A stretch of DNA of 53,125 bases from Parabacteroides sp. ZJ-118 (GTDB lineage: Bacteria > Bacteroidota > Bacteroidia > Bacteroidales > Tannerellaceae): NCBI RefSeq assembly GCF_011038785.1, contig NZ_JAAKDT010000020.1, positions 1 to 53,125 on the forward strand. Direction: 5' to 3'. The position numbers and the translations under genes were made by a program. Below, one piece after another: positions 8,388 through 16,387 of the stretch (position 1 is its first letter; each line of letters starts with the position of its first letter). A model generated the notes under the pieces. That model had not been told where the DNA came from. It made no database searches and saw only the letters and a program-made list of their open reading frames with translations.

Positions 8388-9148
8388 TATTTTTTACCGT
8401 CTTGCTGTTTTTTCAGATATAAATCCAAAGCAGCGGTCATAGAAGGGGCTTCCACCGTGGGAGCCTCAACGTCCAAACGCAGACCTGCGTCTTTAACAGC
8501 CTTTGCCGTAGTAGGGCCAAAACAGCCGATCTTTATATCGTCTTGCTTGAAATCCGGGAAATTCTTCAACAAGGAAGAGATACCCGATGGACTAAAGAAA
8601 ACCAACATATCATAATCGAATTTCTCGTCCTTCGTAAAATCATTGCTCACCGTTCGAAACATCACCGCTTTTGTATAGTTGATTTTCTTCGCGTCTAACA
8701 AAGCGAACAGATCGTCTTTATGTACATCAGAAACAGGTACCAGATATTTCTCCTTTGCATGTTTAGCGATAACAGTCACCAAATCATCTGCCTTGCCGGT
8801 CTGACCATAAAAAATCTTACGTTTTCTATAAATGATGTACTTCTGGAGGTAAACAGCGATCGCCTCTGTCATACAGAAATATTTCATCGTTTCGGGGATA
8901 GCCACACGCAAATCCTCACATAAATGAAAGAAATGATCGATAGCCGTACGGGCCGTGAAAATAACGGCGGTATGATCCAAAACCGAGATTCGTTGCTGCC
9001 TGAACTCCTTGGAAGATAAAGGTTCAACCTTGATGAACGGGCGGAAATCTATTTCCACACCATACTTTTCTGCAATATCGAAATATGGTGATTTCTCTGA
9101 TGCAGGCTTCGGTTGTGATACCAATAATTTTTTAATATTCAATGCCAT
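8387..9148 (-). CDS. hemD: uroporphyrinogen-III synthase
   Basis: A 253-residue protein of the HemD family, which cyclises hydroxymethylbilane to uroporphyrinogen III in haem/corrinoid synthesis. HemD sequences diverge strongly, so the call rests on the family pattern: KKLLVSQPKP at the start, an IFTARTAIDHF strand-helix, then VFFSPSGISSLL and IGCFGPTTAKAVKDAGL in the second half, and the PTVEAPSMTAAL ending. The order hemD-rnpA-yidD supports it. It overlaps the upstream DUF4271 gene by 10 bases. Many Bacteroides lack most haem-synthesis genes but keep such a hemD, whose role may be in corrinoid metabolism; that is inference. Confidence 0.85.
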   Translation of the reverse strand: MALNIKKLLVSQPKPASEKSPYFDIAEKYGVEIDFRPFIKVEPLSSKEFRQQRISVLDHTAVIFTARTAIDHFFHLCEDLRVAIPETMKYFCMTEAIAVYLQKYIIYRKRKIFYGQTGKADDLVTVIAKHAKEKYLVPVSDVHKDDLFALLDAKKINYTKAVMFRTVSNDFTKDEKFDYDMLVFFSPSGISSLLKNFPDFKQDDIKIGCFGPTTAKAVKDAGLRLDVEAPTVEAPSMTAALDLYLKKQQDGKK

Positions 9149-9864
9149 AGAGTACTTGACTCGATAAAGTTATACAAATAAATAATACCTTCATACAGAA
9201 AAACTAAAGGCAATACTTCCTGGCCACAAAGGTACAAACTAATATATAAAAAATGGCTATTTTTCCTGTGAAATATCCGTATGGTCTTATAAATTATCAC
9301 AAAACGACACAAAATATAGAAAAATACAAACAATAAAACAGGAACCTGTATACCGCTCCCCACGAATACCAACCAAAATGCCGGAATGTATAAACAGATC
9401 CCCCATGTTCCTATAATAGCGTTATAATTAGTCTTCCAAAATTTGTATTTCAGAGCGTCCGTAAAAACAACGCCCAATAAATAATAGAAACAGCGCTTGC
9501 ACCAATAAAACAGCATCAATACTATCATTATCAGCCCAATAGATAACAACATCGTATTTTCTGGTAAATGGTTCAAATACCCATATGCCCTAGCGATAGC
9601 GAAAAGACAAACGCTACAAAGGAATAAGGCTTGAAACGTCATGAAATTCCGGAATAGCCATTCGCTACCCCTCGTTACCTCAAATAAATTTTGACGTTCT
9701 TTTACATATACCACATCACGCATCATCTTCAGGAATAAACGGTAATTGGTACGAAACACCAGCGCAAAACACACAAATAAGACGAACAAAAGGCCAAAGA
9801 CTACATCGTCCACCAATTGCCCGTCCCACAAACGAATCCCTACATATCCTTCAAATGTACCCAT
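9139..9864 (-). CDS. DUF4271 membrane protein
   Basis: A 241-residue integral membrane protein with about six hydrophobic segments (for example VVFGLLFVLFVCFALVF, MLLSIGLIMIVLMLFYW, VPVLLFVFFYILCRFVI). It matches the Bacteroidetes family DUF4271 by overall pattern and by its constant location directly upstream of hemD. The C-terminus PLVFLYEGIIYLYNFI is typical. Function is unknown. It leads the overlapping cluster with hemD, rnpA, yidD and tatD; a TACCTTTG -7 element on the minus strand at 9883-9890 is 19 bases before its start. Confidence 0.85.
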   Translation of the reverse strand: MGTFEGYVGIRLWDGQLVDDVVFGLLFVLFVCFALVFRTNYRLFLKMMRDVVYVKERQNLFEVTRGSEWLFRNFMTFQALFLCSVCLFAIARAYGYLNHLPENTMLLSIGLIMIVLMLFYWCKRCFYYLLGVVFTDALKYKFWKTNYNAIIGTWGICLYIPAFWLVFVGSGIQVPVLLFVFFYILCRFVIIYKTIRIFHRKNSHFLYISLYLCGQEVLPLVFLYEGIIYLYNFIESSTLWH

Positions 9865-9882
9865 GTGCCGCTATTATCGGCA

Positions 9883-9890
9883 CAAAGGTA
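9883..9890 (-). promoter_or_regulatory. -7 element for the DUF4271-hemD-rnpA-yidD cluster
   Basis: TACCTTTG (minus strand) matches TAnnTTTG and sits in the short gap between lpdA and the DUF4271 gene. It would produce a very short leader. No canonical -33 is seen at the right distance. Confidence 0.45.
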
Positions 9891-9900
9891 CATAATTATT

Positions 9901-11247
9901 TCAATAAAGCGCTTCCTTAATAATCTCTCCTACCGTAGGATGTGGGAACACAAACGACTTCAACTCATCCACTTTCATTCCCTTCTCAATAGCGATTCCG
10001 GCGATCACGATCAACTCCGAGGCCGGATTACCCAACATATGGGAGCCGATCAACGTCTCATCCTCCGACAAGATCAACTTACAAACTCCGTTACCCATCT
10101 CATTTTCAGCCATAAAACGCCCGGAGAATGCCATCGGTATTTTCTTCACGGTATAAGAAATGCCTTCCGCCTGCAATTCCTCCTCTGTCTTCCCGACACC
10201 GGCGATCTCCGGATTCGTATAAACGACACTCGGAATAGCCTTATAACTCATCGGGCGCGATTTACCCAAGAGATGATCCACGGCCACCTCCGCCTCGCTA
10301 ACTGCCGTATGCGCCAATAAGGAGAAAGCAGTAATATCACCGCAAGCATATACATTTGGCAGAGAGGTCTGCATGTACTCATTTACCTTCACCCCATTAC
10401 GGAAAGTCTCCGGAGCCAATGTCTCCAAACCAAAACCTTTCGTAACCGGACGACGCCCTACGCTCAAAAGAACCTTATCGCCACGCAACGCGAATGTCTC
10501 CCCGTCTTTCTCTACAGAAACCTCGGTTCCATGTACCCCGGTCACTTTATGACTCAGATAGAACTTGATCCCCCGTTTAGCGTATTCCACTTGCAATATC
10601 TCAGACAGTTCACGATCCATCGGGCCTAATATCTTATTCAACATCTCCACGACGTGTACCTCTACCCCAAGGCTATTGAAGAAAGAAGCGAACTCCATAC
10701 CGATCACACCTCCACCAATTATCACCAAAGAGGCCGGAAGCTCCTTCGACCGCAACGCCTCCCGGCTCGTCCAATACTCCGTCTCCGCCAATCCGGGTAT
10801 CGGAGGAATCACCGTTTCCGATCCCGTACAGATCAAAAGGTTGGCAGCCTCGTATAATTCCTCTCCGGCGGCAATCGCAATCGTCCCATCGGCTGCACGC
10901 CCTTGAATACAAGCTTCCGCCGTAACCATCACCACGCCGTGCTCCGTCATTTTCATACGGATACCGGCTGTCAGTTTTTTCACGACCTTATTCTTGCGGG
11001 CAATAATTTTAGGGAGATCAAAAGAAGGGTTCTCCGCTTTCACCGCATACTTTAAGGCATGCTTAATATTATCATACATCTTAGCGGAATAAAGAAGCGT
11101 CTTCGTAGGCACGCATCCCTCATTCAAACAAACCCCGCCCAATGCGTTTTTCTCAAAAAGAATCGTGGAAAGCCCACCCTGTGCCGCTCTCTCTGCGGCA
11201 GTATAACCGGCAGGACCCCCACCGATTATAGCGACATCGTATTTCAT
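9901..11247 (-). CDS. lpdA: dihydrolipoyl dehydrogenase
   Basis: A 448-residue FAD-dependent pyridine nucleotide-disulfide oxidoreductase, the E3 component that reoxidises lipoyl groups of 2-oxoacid dehydrogenase or glycine cleavage complexes. The FAD dinucleotide fold is at residues 9-14 (GGGPAG). The redox-active disulfide is in GGVCLNEGCVPTK (Cys40 and Cys45). The NAD fold appears as VIIGGGVIGMEFA, the second FAD motif as YACGDI, and the C-terminal catalytic His-Glu pair in FPHPTVGE. All key residues are present, so the enzyme should be active. It is separated by 10 bases from the PH-domain gene upstream and may be co-transcribed. Confidence 0.93.
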   Translation of the reverse strand: MKYDVAIIGGGPAGYTAAERAAQGGLSTILFEKNALGGVCLNEGCVPTKTLLYSAKMYDNIKHALKYAVKAENPSFDLPKIIARKNKVVKKLTAGIRMKMTEHGVVMVTAEACIQGRAADGTIAIAAGEELYEAANLLICTGSETVIPPIPGLAETEYWTSREALRSKELPASLVIIGGGVIGMEFASFFNSLGVEVHVVEMLNKILGPMDRELSEILQVEYAKRGIKFYLSHKVTGVHGTEVSVEKDGETFALRGDKVLLSVGRRPVTKGFGLETLAPETFRNGVKVNEYMQTSLPNVYACGDITAFSLLAHTAVSEAEVAVDHLLGKSRPMSYKAIPSVVYTNPEIAGVGKTEEELQAEGISYTVKKIPMAFSGRFMAENEMGNGVCKLILSEDETLIGSHMLGNPASELIVIAGIAIEKGMKVDELKSFVFPHPTVGEIIKEALY

Positions 11248-11257
11248 ACTATTAGAT

Positions 11258-11662
11258 CTATTTAAGTTGTATATTAGGATTAATCTTTCTCAACTGTTTG
11301 ATAAAATCAGCCCGGTTGGTCGGAGATATGAGCATCCAAGGTTTCCCGTTGCTCCAAACGATCAGCCGGTCCAACGAAAGGGCGTAGCTGGACACCGGCA
11401 TCACAGTAGATTCCAACGCCTCTATATCAGCGATAGCGATCTTCTTCTCCGGGAAAATACTACAATGCGCTATCAACATATCATCTCCCGTTACCCGATA
11501 ATACGTATTAAAGAAAACATGAAGCACTCCCAACGCAGCGATCATCATGCCCACTATAGCCGATATATTGGTACGCAAAAACGCGACCACGCAACCAATT
11601 ATCACCAGGATAATCACCAGATGATACCACCATCCCACTTTTGATTTATATTCTCTTTCCAT
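11258..11662 (-). CDS. small membrane-anchored PH-domain protein
   Basis: A 134-residue protein with two N-terminal hydrophobic segments (VGWWYHLVIILVIIGCVVAF and ISAIVGMMIAALGVLHVFF), followed by a bacterial PH-like beta domain. The latter shows YYRVTGDDMLIAHCSIF, IAIADIEALEST and LSLDRLIVW, with a terminal helix ADFIKQLRKINPNI. This order matches the short Bacteroidetes bacterial-PH proteins I remember. The function is unknown. It lies 10 bases upstream of lpdA on the same strand, probably by chance rather than a functional link. Confidence 0.7.
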   Translation of the reverse strand: MEREYKSKVGWWYHLVIILVIIGCVVAFLRTNISAIVGMMIAALGVLHVFFNTYYRVTGDDMLIAHCSIFPEKKIAIADIEALESTVMPVSSYALSLDRLIVWSNGKPWMLISPTNRADFIKQLRKINPNIQLK

Positions 11663-11845
11663 TTTTCGGAATTTGCCGCAAGTTAACGAAAAACGTCAAA
11701 CAAAAAGAAAAAAGATTCAATTTATACTCGTCCGTTTGATAAGACAAGAATGAGGTCAAGGAGTAATTGATCGTCTTTTGGATCGGGGGAAACGAGGCAT
11801 GCGCCCTTCCATGTGCTCTGTGGATTGTCCGGAGCCTGTCGATTA
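11663..11845. other. intergenic gap between the PH-domain gene and deoC
   Basis: The 183 bases hold the end of the deoC transcription unit and the start region of the PH-domain unit, both on the minus strand. I see no convincing hairpin terminator or full promoter, and the frames that cross it do not look like protein. Confidence 0.4.
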
Positions 11846-12781
11846 TTAATCCAGCCTTTTCTCGATATCGCCAACCAAGCTGCTTGCCCCGATGCGGAAC
11901 AGGTCCTTGTTCAACCATTCGTCGCCCAGTATTTCCTTGACGATCGTGTAATATCGAACGGCGTCCTCAGCCATGCGAACACCGCCGGCGACCTTGATGC
12001 CTACCTTGTTTCCCGTGATGGAATGATAGGTTTTTATAGCCTTGCACATGGTATAGGCGGCCTCGAAAGTGGCTCCCGGATATCCTTTTCCGGAGGAGGT
12101 CTTGATGAAGTCCGCCCCAGAATACATGGCCAAGATGGAGGCCTTTTGGATGTTCTCCGCGGTGGCTAAAGCTCCAGTCTCTAGGATTACCTTTAGATGG
12201 GCGTGTCGGCAACTCTCTTTGATCTCTTGTAATTCCTCCGTCAATTCCTCGAAATTGTCTTCCATGAAGTAGCCCAGGTTCATAACAACATCGATTTCAT
12301 CAGCTCCTTGCATGACCGCCATGGCCGTCTCTGCGATTTTGACTTCCGCAAATGTCTGTGAGGAAGGAAAACCTCCGGCAACCGACGCAATCTTGACCTC
12401 TTGTGCGGTAAGTGCCTGCTTAACCGTTTCCGCGAATAGAGGATAGACACAGATAGCGGCTACATTCGGGACGTCCGGACGAGTTCCCTCGAAATCATTT
12501 ACCGTATCTACCATCTTCCAGATGCTTTCTTTGGTGTCCAGGCTAGTCAATGAGGTCAAGTCGATGCAGCTATGAATCGTTTTCAATACTTCCGGTGTAA
12601 AGTTCTCTTGGAAATGTTTCTCTAAAAGAGCGTTCACGACCTCGGTGATCCGGGTATCCGGCAGGGTTGGCTCAAACTTATTGAAAGCTTCATGATAACG
12701 ATCTATCTGTACGGAATTGGATTCGTGTTCCTGTTCATGGTGATGATCATGTCCACATTTGCAATCGTGATGATGTGCCAT
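11846..12781 (-). CDS. deoC: deoxyribose-phosphate aldolase with histidine-rich N-terminus
   Basis: A 311-residue class I aldolase that cleaves 2-deoxyribose-5-phosphate to acetaldehyde and glyceraldehyde-3-phosphate. The Schiff-base lysine is in FIKTSSGKG, the partner lysine in GIKVAGGVR, and the barrel strands VVMNLGYF and LKVILETGAL are as expected for the long Bacteroidetes form. The first 17 residues are unusual: MAHHHDCKCGHDHHHEQEH, with eight histidines and two cysteines, a metal-binding-like tail not seen in E. coli DeoC. No other ATG lies before the conserved region, so I keep this start. It is the last gene of the mnmG-uvrC-dtd-mazG operon, 4 bases after the MazG-like gene. Confidence 0.93.
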   Translation of the reverse strand: MAHHHDCKCGHDHHHEQEHESNSVQIDRYHEAFNKFEPTLPDTRITEVVNALLEKHFQENFTPEVLKTIHSCIDLTSLTSLDTKESIWKMVDTVNDFEGTRPDVPNVAAICVYPLFAETVKQALTAQEVKIASVAGGFPSSQTFAEVKIAETAMAVMQGADEIDVVMNLGYFMEDNFEELTEELQEIKESCRHAHLKVILETGALATAENIQKASILAMYSGADFIKTSSGKGYPGATFEAAYTMCKAIKTYHSITGNKVGIKVAGGVRMAEDAVRYYTIVKEILGDEWLNKDLFRIGASSLVGDIEKRLD

Positions 12782-12785
12782 ATAC

Positions 12786-13118
12786 TTATAATTTTTGATT
12801 GTTTATATGTCGTTCTTTATCTCGGTCTGTTTTCTTTTGGAGATTCTTCTCGAAAGCGGCGGTAAGATCTACTCCGGTCTGGTTGGCGAGGCAAAGCAGT
12901 ACCCATAAGACATCCGCCATTTCATCGCCCAAATCCCGGTGTTTGTCACTTTCCTTGAAAGACTGCTCGCCGTAGGTACGTGCCATGATCCGGGCTAGCT
13001 CGCCCACTTCCTCGGTGAGGATGGTCATATTGGTAAGCTCATTGAAATAACGAACCCCGTAGGTCTTGATCCAGGCGTCTACCATTTGCTGGGCTTGTTG
13101 TAAAGTTAGATCTGCCAT
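12786..13118 (-). CDS. MazG-like nucleotide pyrophosphohydrolase
   Basis: A 110-residue single-domain MazG-family (all-alpha NTP pyrophosphohydrolase) protein. The metal-binding helices are visible as LTEEVGELARIM (ExxE) and GDEMADVLWVLLCLAN (ExxxD). Single-domain members hydrolyse NTPs or dNTPs to NMPs and PPi and are thought to clean the nucleotide pool. It lies 2 bases after dtd and 4 bases before deoC, and this order is, from memory, conserved in Bacteroidales. The substrate cannot be told from sequence. Confidence 0.88.
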   Translation of the reverse strand: MADLTLQQAQQMVDAWIKTYGVRYFNELTNMTILTEEVGELARIMARTYGEQSFKESDKHRDLGDEMADVLWVLLCLANQTGVDLTAAFEKNLQKKTDRDKERHINNQKL

Positions 13119-13120
13119 AC

Positions 13121-13573
13121 TTATTCTTTATTTTGGGAGTCGATTATAATGGTAATCGGTCCGTCGTTTAAAAGTTCAATTTTCATATCCGCTCCGAATG
13201 CCCCAGTTTGTACGGGTTTTCCGAGTTGAAGCCCTACCTCTTCGCAAAAAGCCTCATACATCGGAATGGCGATACCCGGTTTAGATGCCTTTAAGTAGGA
13301 TGGGCGGTTTCCTTTTTTCGTGGAGGCGTGCAAGGTAAATTGGCTGACAACCATGATCTCGCCTCCCGCTTCAATAACCGAGCGGTTCATGACCCCGTTT
13401 TCATCGTCAAATATTCGTAGGTTGGTAATCTTTTTTGCCAACCATTCGACGTCTTCTTGCGTATCTTTATCCTCGATACCGACGAATACCAATAGCCCCT
13501 TTCCGATCTTGGATTTAAGCTGTTCGTCTATCGTGACGGAAGCGTGCCGCACACGTTGTGTAACTGTTCTCAT
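13121..13573 (-). CDS. dtd: D-aminoacyl-tRNA deacylase
   Basis: A 150-residue DTD enzyme, which removes D-amino acids (and glycine) wrongly attached to tRNAs. The two active-site motifs are present: SQFTLHA near residue 80 and NDGPITI near the C-terminus (the cross-subunit GP motif, written NxGPVT in most). The N-terminus MRTVTQRVRHASV is typical and the length is normal. Its ATG overlaps the uvrC stop by 4 bases, so the two are translationally coupled. Confidence 0.96.
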   Translation of the reverse strand: MRTVTQRVRHASVTIDEQLKSKIGKGLLVFVGIEDKDTQEDVEWLAKKITNLRIFDDENGVMNRSVIEAGGEIMVVSQFTLHASTKKGNRPSYLKASKPGIAIPMYEAFCEEVGLQLGKPVQTGAFGADMKIELLNDGPITIIIDSQNKE

Positions 13574-15414
13574 CTTGTTAGCTTATGTTCTATTTTTGTT
13601 CTATTTCCGCCCAGTCCCTCTTGTAGCGCCTTGGCTTTCGCCTCGCCAATCACGGATTTCAGTTCCTCGAAGCTTGCTTCCCTGATTCGTTTTACGCTTT
13701 TAAAGTGATGTAAAAGTAATACTTTTGTCTTCTCGCCGATACCCTTTATGGCATCTAATTCGGATTTTGTTTGGTTTTTACTCCGCTTATCCTTGTGGAA
13801 AGTGATGGCGAAACGGTGTACCTCGTCTTGCATCCGGGTAAGCAGATGGAATAGCGGGCTATCTAAACGCATGCCAACGGTTACAGGCGGGAACCCGAAT
13901 AATAACTCCGAGGTACGGTGCTTGCTATCTTTCGCCAGCCCGGCGATTGGAATGGACAAGCCTAGCTCATCTTCTACCACCGAGCGAACCACTTCCATTT
14001 GCCCCTTTCCGCCGTCTGTTATAATTAAGTCGGGTAAGGGAGATCTCTCTTCAATCGTCCGTCCGTAACGCCTACGAACCACTTCTTTCATGGAGGCATA
14101 ATCATCCGAGCCGACTACGGTTTTTATGTTATATTTACGATACTCCTGTTTAGACGGTTTCCCCATTTTGAATACCACGCAAGCCGCTACCGCATCGCTC
14201 CCATGTATGTTTGAATTATCGAAACATTCGATATGGGCAGGCAGTCTCTCTAGATGCAAGGCCTCTTGGATCTCTTTCAGGATCCGGGTATTCCGTTGTT
14301 CCGGATTCAACTTCTCCGCCTGCTTCAAGCGGTCTACCTTAAACTGTTTGGCATTCATCTCGGATAAATCGAGCAGTTTCTTTTTATCACCTCTCTGGGG
14401 AATGGTGAAAGTGACATTCTCCAGTTGCATATCCAGCTTGAAAGGCACGATAATCTCCCGAGCGGTGCTTTTAAAACGATTCCGCATCTCGATAATGCCT
14501 AGGCTTAACAATTCCTCCTTGCTCTCATCCAGTCGTTTTTTATACTCAAATGTATAGGCTTGTACGATCGCACCGTTTCCAATATGCATAAAGTTTACAT
14601 AAGCGGAACGTTCATTCTCTATAATCGTGAGTACATCTATATTATGCAGCGTCGGGGTCACGACCGTAGATTTAGAACGGTAGTTCTCGATGACTTCGTA
14701 TTTTTCCTTAATCTTTTGTGCTTCCTCAAACTTAAGTTCGGCAGCGAACGATTGCATCTCCTCATAGAGGTGCTTACTGATTTGCGAGATGTTTCCTCTC
14801 AGGATCTCTTTGATCTCGGAAATGTTTTGCTGGTATTCTTCCAAGGATTGCAAGCCTTCGCAAGGACCTTTACAACGCTTGATATGGTATTCCAGACAAA
14901 CCTTATAGCGTCCTTGTGCGATGGATTCAGGGGTGAGAGGATATTTACAGGTACGTAAAGGGTAAAGTTCCTTTAGCATCTGCAGCATCACTTTCGCCAT
15001 GAACAAGGAGGGATAAGGACCGTAATATTGCGATCCGTCCCGAACGATGTTCCGGGTCTGGTATACCCGGGGGAAATACTCATTCTTTACGACAATGGAT
15101 GGGTAGGTTTTATCGTCCTTTAATAATACGTTATAGCGGGGACGATACTGTTTGATCAGGTTGTTCTCCAGCAGTAACGCATCTTCTTCCGTATCGACGA
15201 CTATATATTTGATATCTCGGATTTGTTTTACCAGTACACGCGTCTTATTGTTATCATGTACCTTATTGAAATAGGAGGATACCCGTCGTTTCAGGTTCTT
15301 CGCCTTACCGACGTATATAATCGTTCCGTTTTCATCGAAATACTGGTAGCATCCCGGCTTTTCCGGAATGACCGATAGAATCGTTTGGATATGTTTGTCT
15401 TTATCGGCTATCAT
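13570..15414 (-). CDS. uvrC: excinuclease ABC subunit C
   Basis: A 614-residue UvrC, the nuclease that makes both incisions in nucleotide excision repair with UvrA and UvrB. Domains in order: GIY-YIG nuclease (about residues 15-95; KPGCYQYF...IIYVGKAKNLKRRV), a cysteine pair region (TCKYPLTPE, CLEYHIKRCKGPC) typical of an iron-sulfur or zinc site, the UVR/UvrB-binding helix (FAAELKFEEAQKIKEKYE), an RNase H-like endonuclease domain (ECFDNSNIHGSD, LIITDGGKGQ), and C-terminal tandem helix-hairpin-helices (IKGIGEKTKVLLL). Complete and of normal length. It overlaps the adjacent genes by 4 bases on both sides. Confidence 0.96.
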   Translation of the reverse strand: MIADKDKHIQTILSVIPEKPGCYQYFDENGTIIYVGKAKNLKRRVSSYFNKVHDNNKTRVLVKQIRDIKYIVVDTEEDALLLENNLIKQYRPRYNVLLKDDKTYPSIVVKNEYFPRVYQTRNIVRDGSQYYGPYPSLFMAKVMLQMLKELYPLRTCKYPLTPESIAQGRYKVCLEYHIKRCKGPCEGLQSLEEYQQNISEIKEILRGNISQISKHLYEEMQSFAAELKFEEAQKIKEKYEVIENYRSKSTVVTPTLHNIDVLTIIENERSAYVNFMHIGNGAIVQAYTFEYKKRLDESKEELLSLGIIEMRNRFKSTAREIIVPFKLDMQLENVTFTIPQRGDKKKLLDLSEMNAKQFKVDRLKQAEKLNPEQRNTRILKEIQEALHLERLPAHIECFDNSNIHGSDAVAACVVFKMGKPSKQEYRKYNIKTVVGSDDYASMKEVVRRRYGRTIEERSPLPDLIITDGGKGQMEVVRSVVEDELGLSIPIAGLAKDSKHRTSELLFGFPPVTVGMRLDSPLFHLLTRMQDEVHRFAITFHKDKRSKNQTKSELDAIKGIGEKTKVLLLHHFKSVKRIREASFEELKSVIGEAKAKALQEGLGGNRTKIEHKLTR

Positions 15415-16340
15415 ACGAATAGGGATGTAAATTGGAATGTCTCGCTATTGAACAATCCCTTGTTACTATGTTTCAAGGACGGAATCACTTTCAATCCCAT
15501 AAAAGAAAGCGTCGTTTGACAGCGATTCAGGATGACGAGTTTCAAAATATCCCGTTCTGTATCTGATTTCACAAATCCATCGAATGTATGTACAGGAGAT
15601 AGTTCCTCTTTCGTGATTAATTTGCGATCTTCGCAAACAATAACACGCATCTGTTTTCCTCTCGCTTTTACTGTTAGTTTTTCTAACGTAATTAGTTTCG
15701 TGTGGAAATTATTGCGGTGTATAGGCTTTTGGAAGGGGATCGTGCATTTCTCTTCGTCATATACACAGGCCTCTTGTATATGAGTTGCCTGTATGGTTAG
15801 ATTCTTTAAATTGTTTACTTGAATGATAGAACCGGCGGAGTCTCCCTCCCGCAGGATTTTATAGTGCGTGGCCGGATTATAGGAGGTGGCTCGTAATACA
15901 TCATATCGGTCATATCCTAAATCCAGCGATTTTTTTACCATCCTATTTGTGTGTTCTTGGTTTAAAAAGAAAGTATGTGCATCATCCGTACAGAACATGA
16001 TTTGTTCCGGATACTCTTTCAATAGCGGATGAAGTGCGTCAAAGTCCTTCACCGTGCCTCCTTCCCGAATAAGGACATGCATCTCGATCTGGCATTTCTC
16101 ACGGCCTTTTTCTAGAAAGATAGTTTCATGATCGGTGAAAATGCCCGTCTCGATATATGTTTTTAACCGGAAACCTGTCACTAGGGGATAATATCTGTCG
16201 ATGGGTGGTTTCCCTGCTTTTTTTACAGCTTCTATCTTGTGCGTAGCTTCCTGCTCATTATATAAGACTCTGGGGTAATTCATCATCTCTGCCAAGAAGT
16301 GTAGATTCTCCCGTATAATCAGTATTTTAGTTTCATTCAT
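15411..16340 (-). CDS. adenine deaminase-like protein, truncated at both ends
   Basis: About 309 residues resembling the middle and late part of adenine deaminase (Ade, amidohydrolase superfamily, normally ~550 residues). Matching stretches are FLAEMMNYPRVL, ETGIFTDHE, MFCTDD followed by VLRATSYNPATHYKI, and ERDILKLVILNR. The N-terminal third with the HxH metal ligands is missing, the usual KPIDGHAPG histidine is replaced (KPPIDRYYPLV), and the SSxAHDSHN C-terminal region is absent. It should therefore not be an active deaminase alone. Yet the frame is open throughout and fits the operon exactly: ATGA overlap with uvrC and close spacing to mnmG. I choose the ATG at 16340, preceded by AGAAGGTG; the ATG at 16385 would place a parS site inside the coding region. 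In other Bacteroidales I recall apt in this position. It may be a decaying gene or a repurposed fragment. Confidence 0.7.
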   Translation of the reverse strand: MNETKILIIRENLHFLAEMMNYPRVLYNEQEATHKIEAVKKAGKPPIDRYYPLVTGFRLKTYIETGIFTDHETIFLEKGREKCQIEMHVLIREGGTVKDFDALHPLLKEYPEQIMFCTDDAHTFFLNQEHTNRMVKKSLDLGYDRYDVLRATSYNPATHYKILREGDSAGSIIQVNNLKNLTIQATHIQEACVYDEEKCTIPFQKPIHRNNFHTKLITLEKLTVKARGKQMRVIVCEDRKLITKEELSPVHTFDGFVKSDTERDILKLVILNRCQTTLSFMGLKVIPSLKHSNKGLFNSETFQFTSLFV

Positions 16341-16359
16341 TTGAACACCTTCTTTAATA

Positions 16360-16375
16360 TGTTTCACGTGGAACA
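16360..16375. promoter_or_regulatory. parS-type ParB binding site
   Basis: The 16-mer TGTTTCACGTGGAACA (reverse complement TGTTCCACGTGAAACA) fits the widely conserved ParB consensus TGTTNCACGTGAAACA exactly. It lies 13 bases beyond the mnmG stop on the minus strand, upstream of the preferred start of the deaminase-like gene. ParB spreads from such sites to organise and segregate the chromosome origin region. No second copy was found by eye in this window and no parA/parB genes are present here. Confidence 0.85.
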
Positions 16376-16387
16376 TTTTTTGCATTT

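Noticed and set aside
11646-11918. A 90-codon minus-strand frame between deoC and the PH-domain gene
   Set aside because: It overlaps the end of deoC in another frame and has no sequence feature of a real protein.
15411-16385. A functional adenine deaminase
   Set aside because: The N-terminal metal-binding part and the C-terminal segment are absent and a conserved histidine is replaced.
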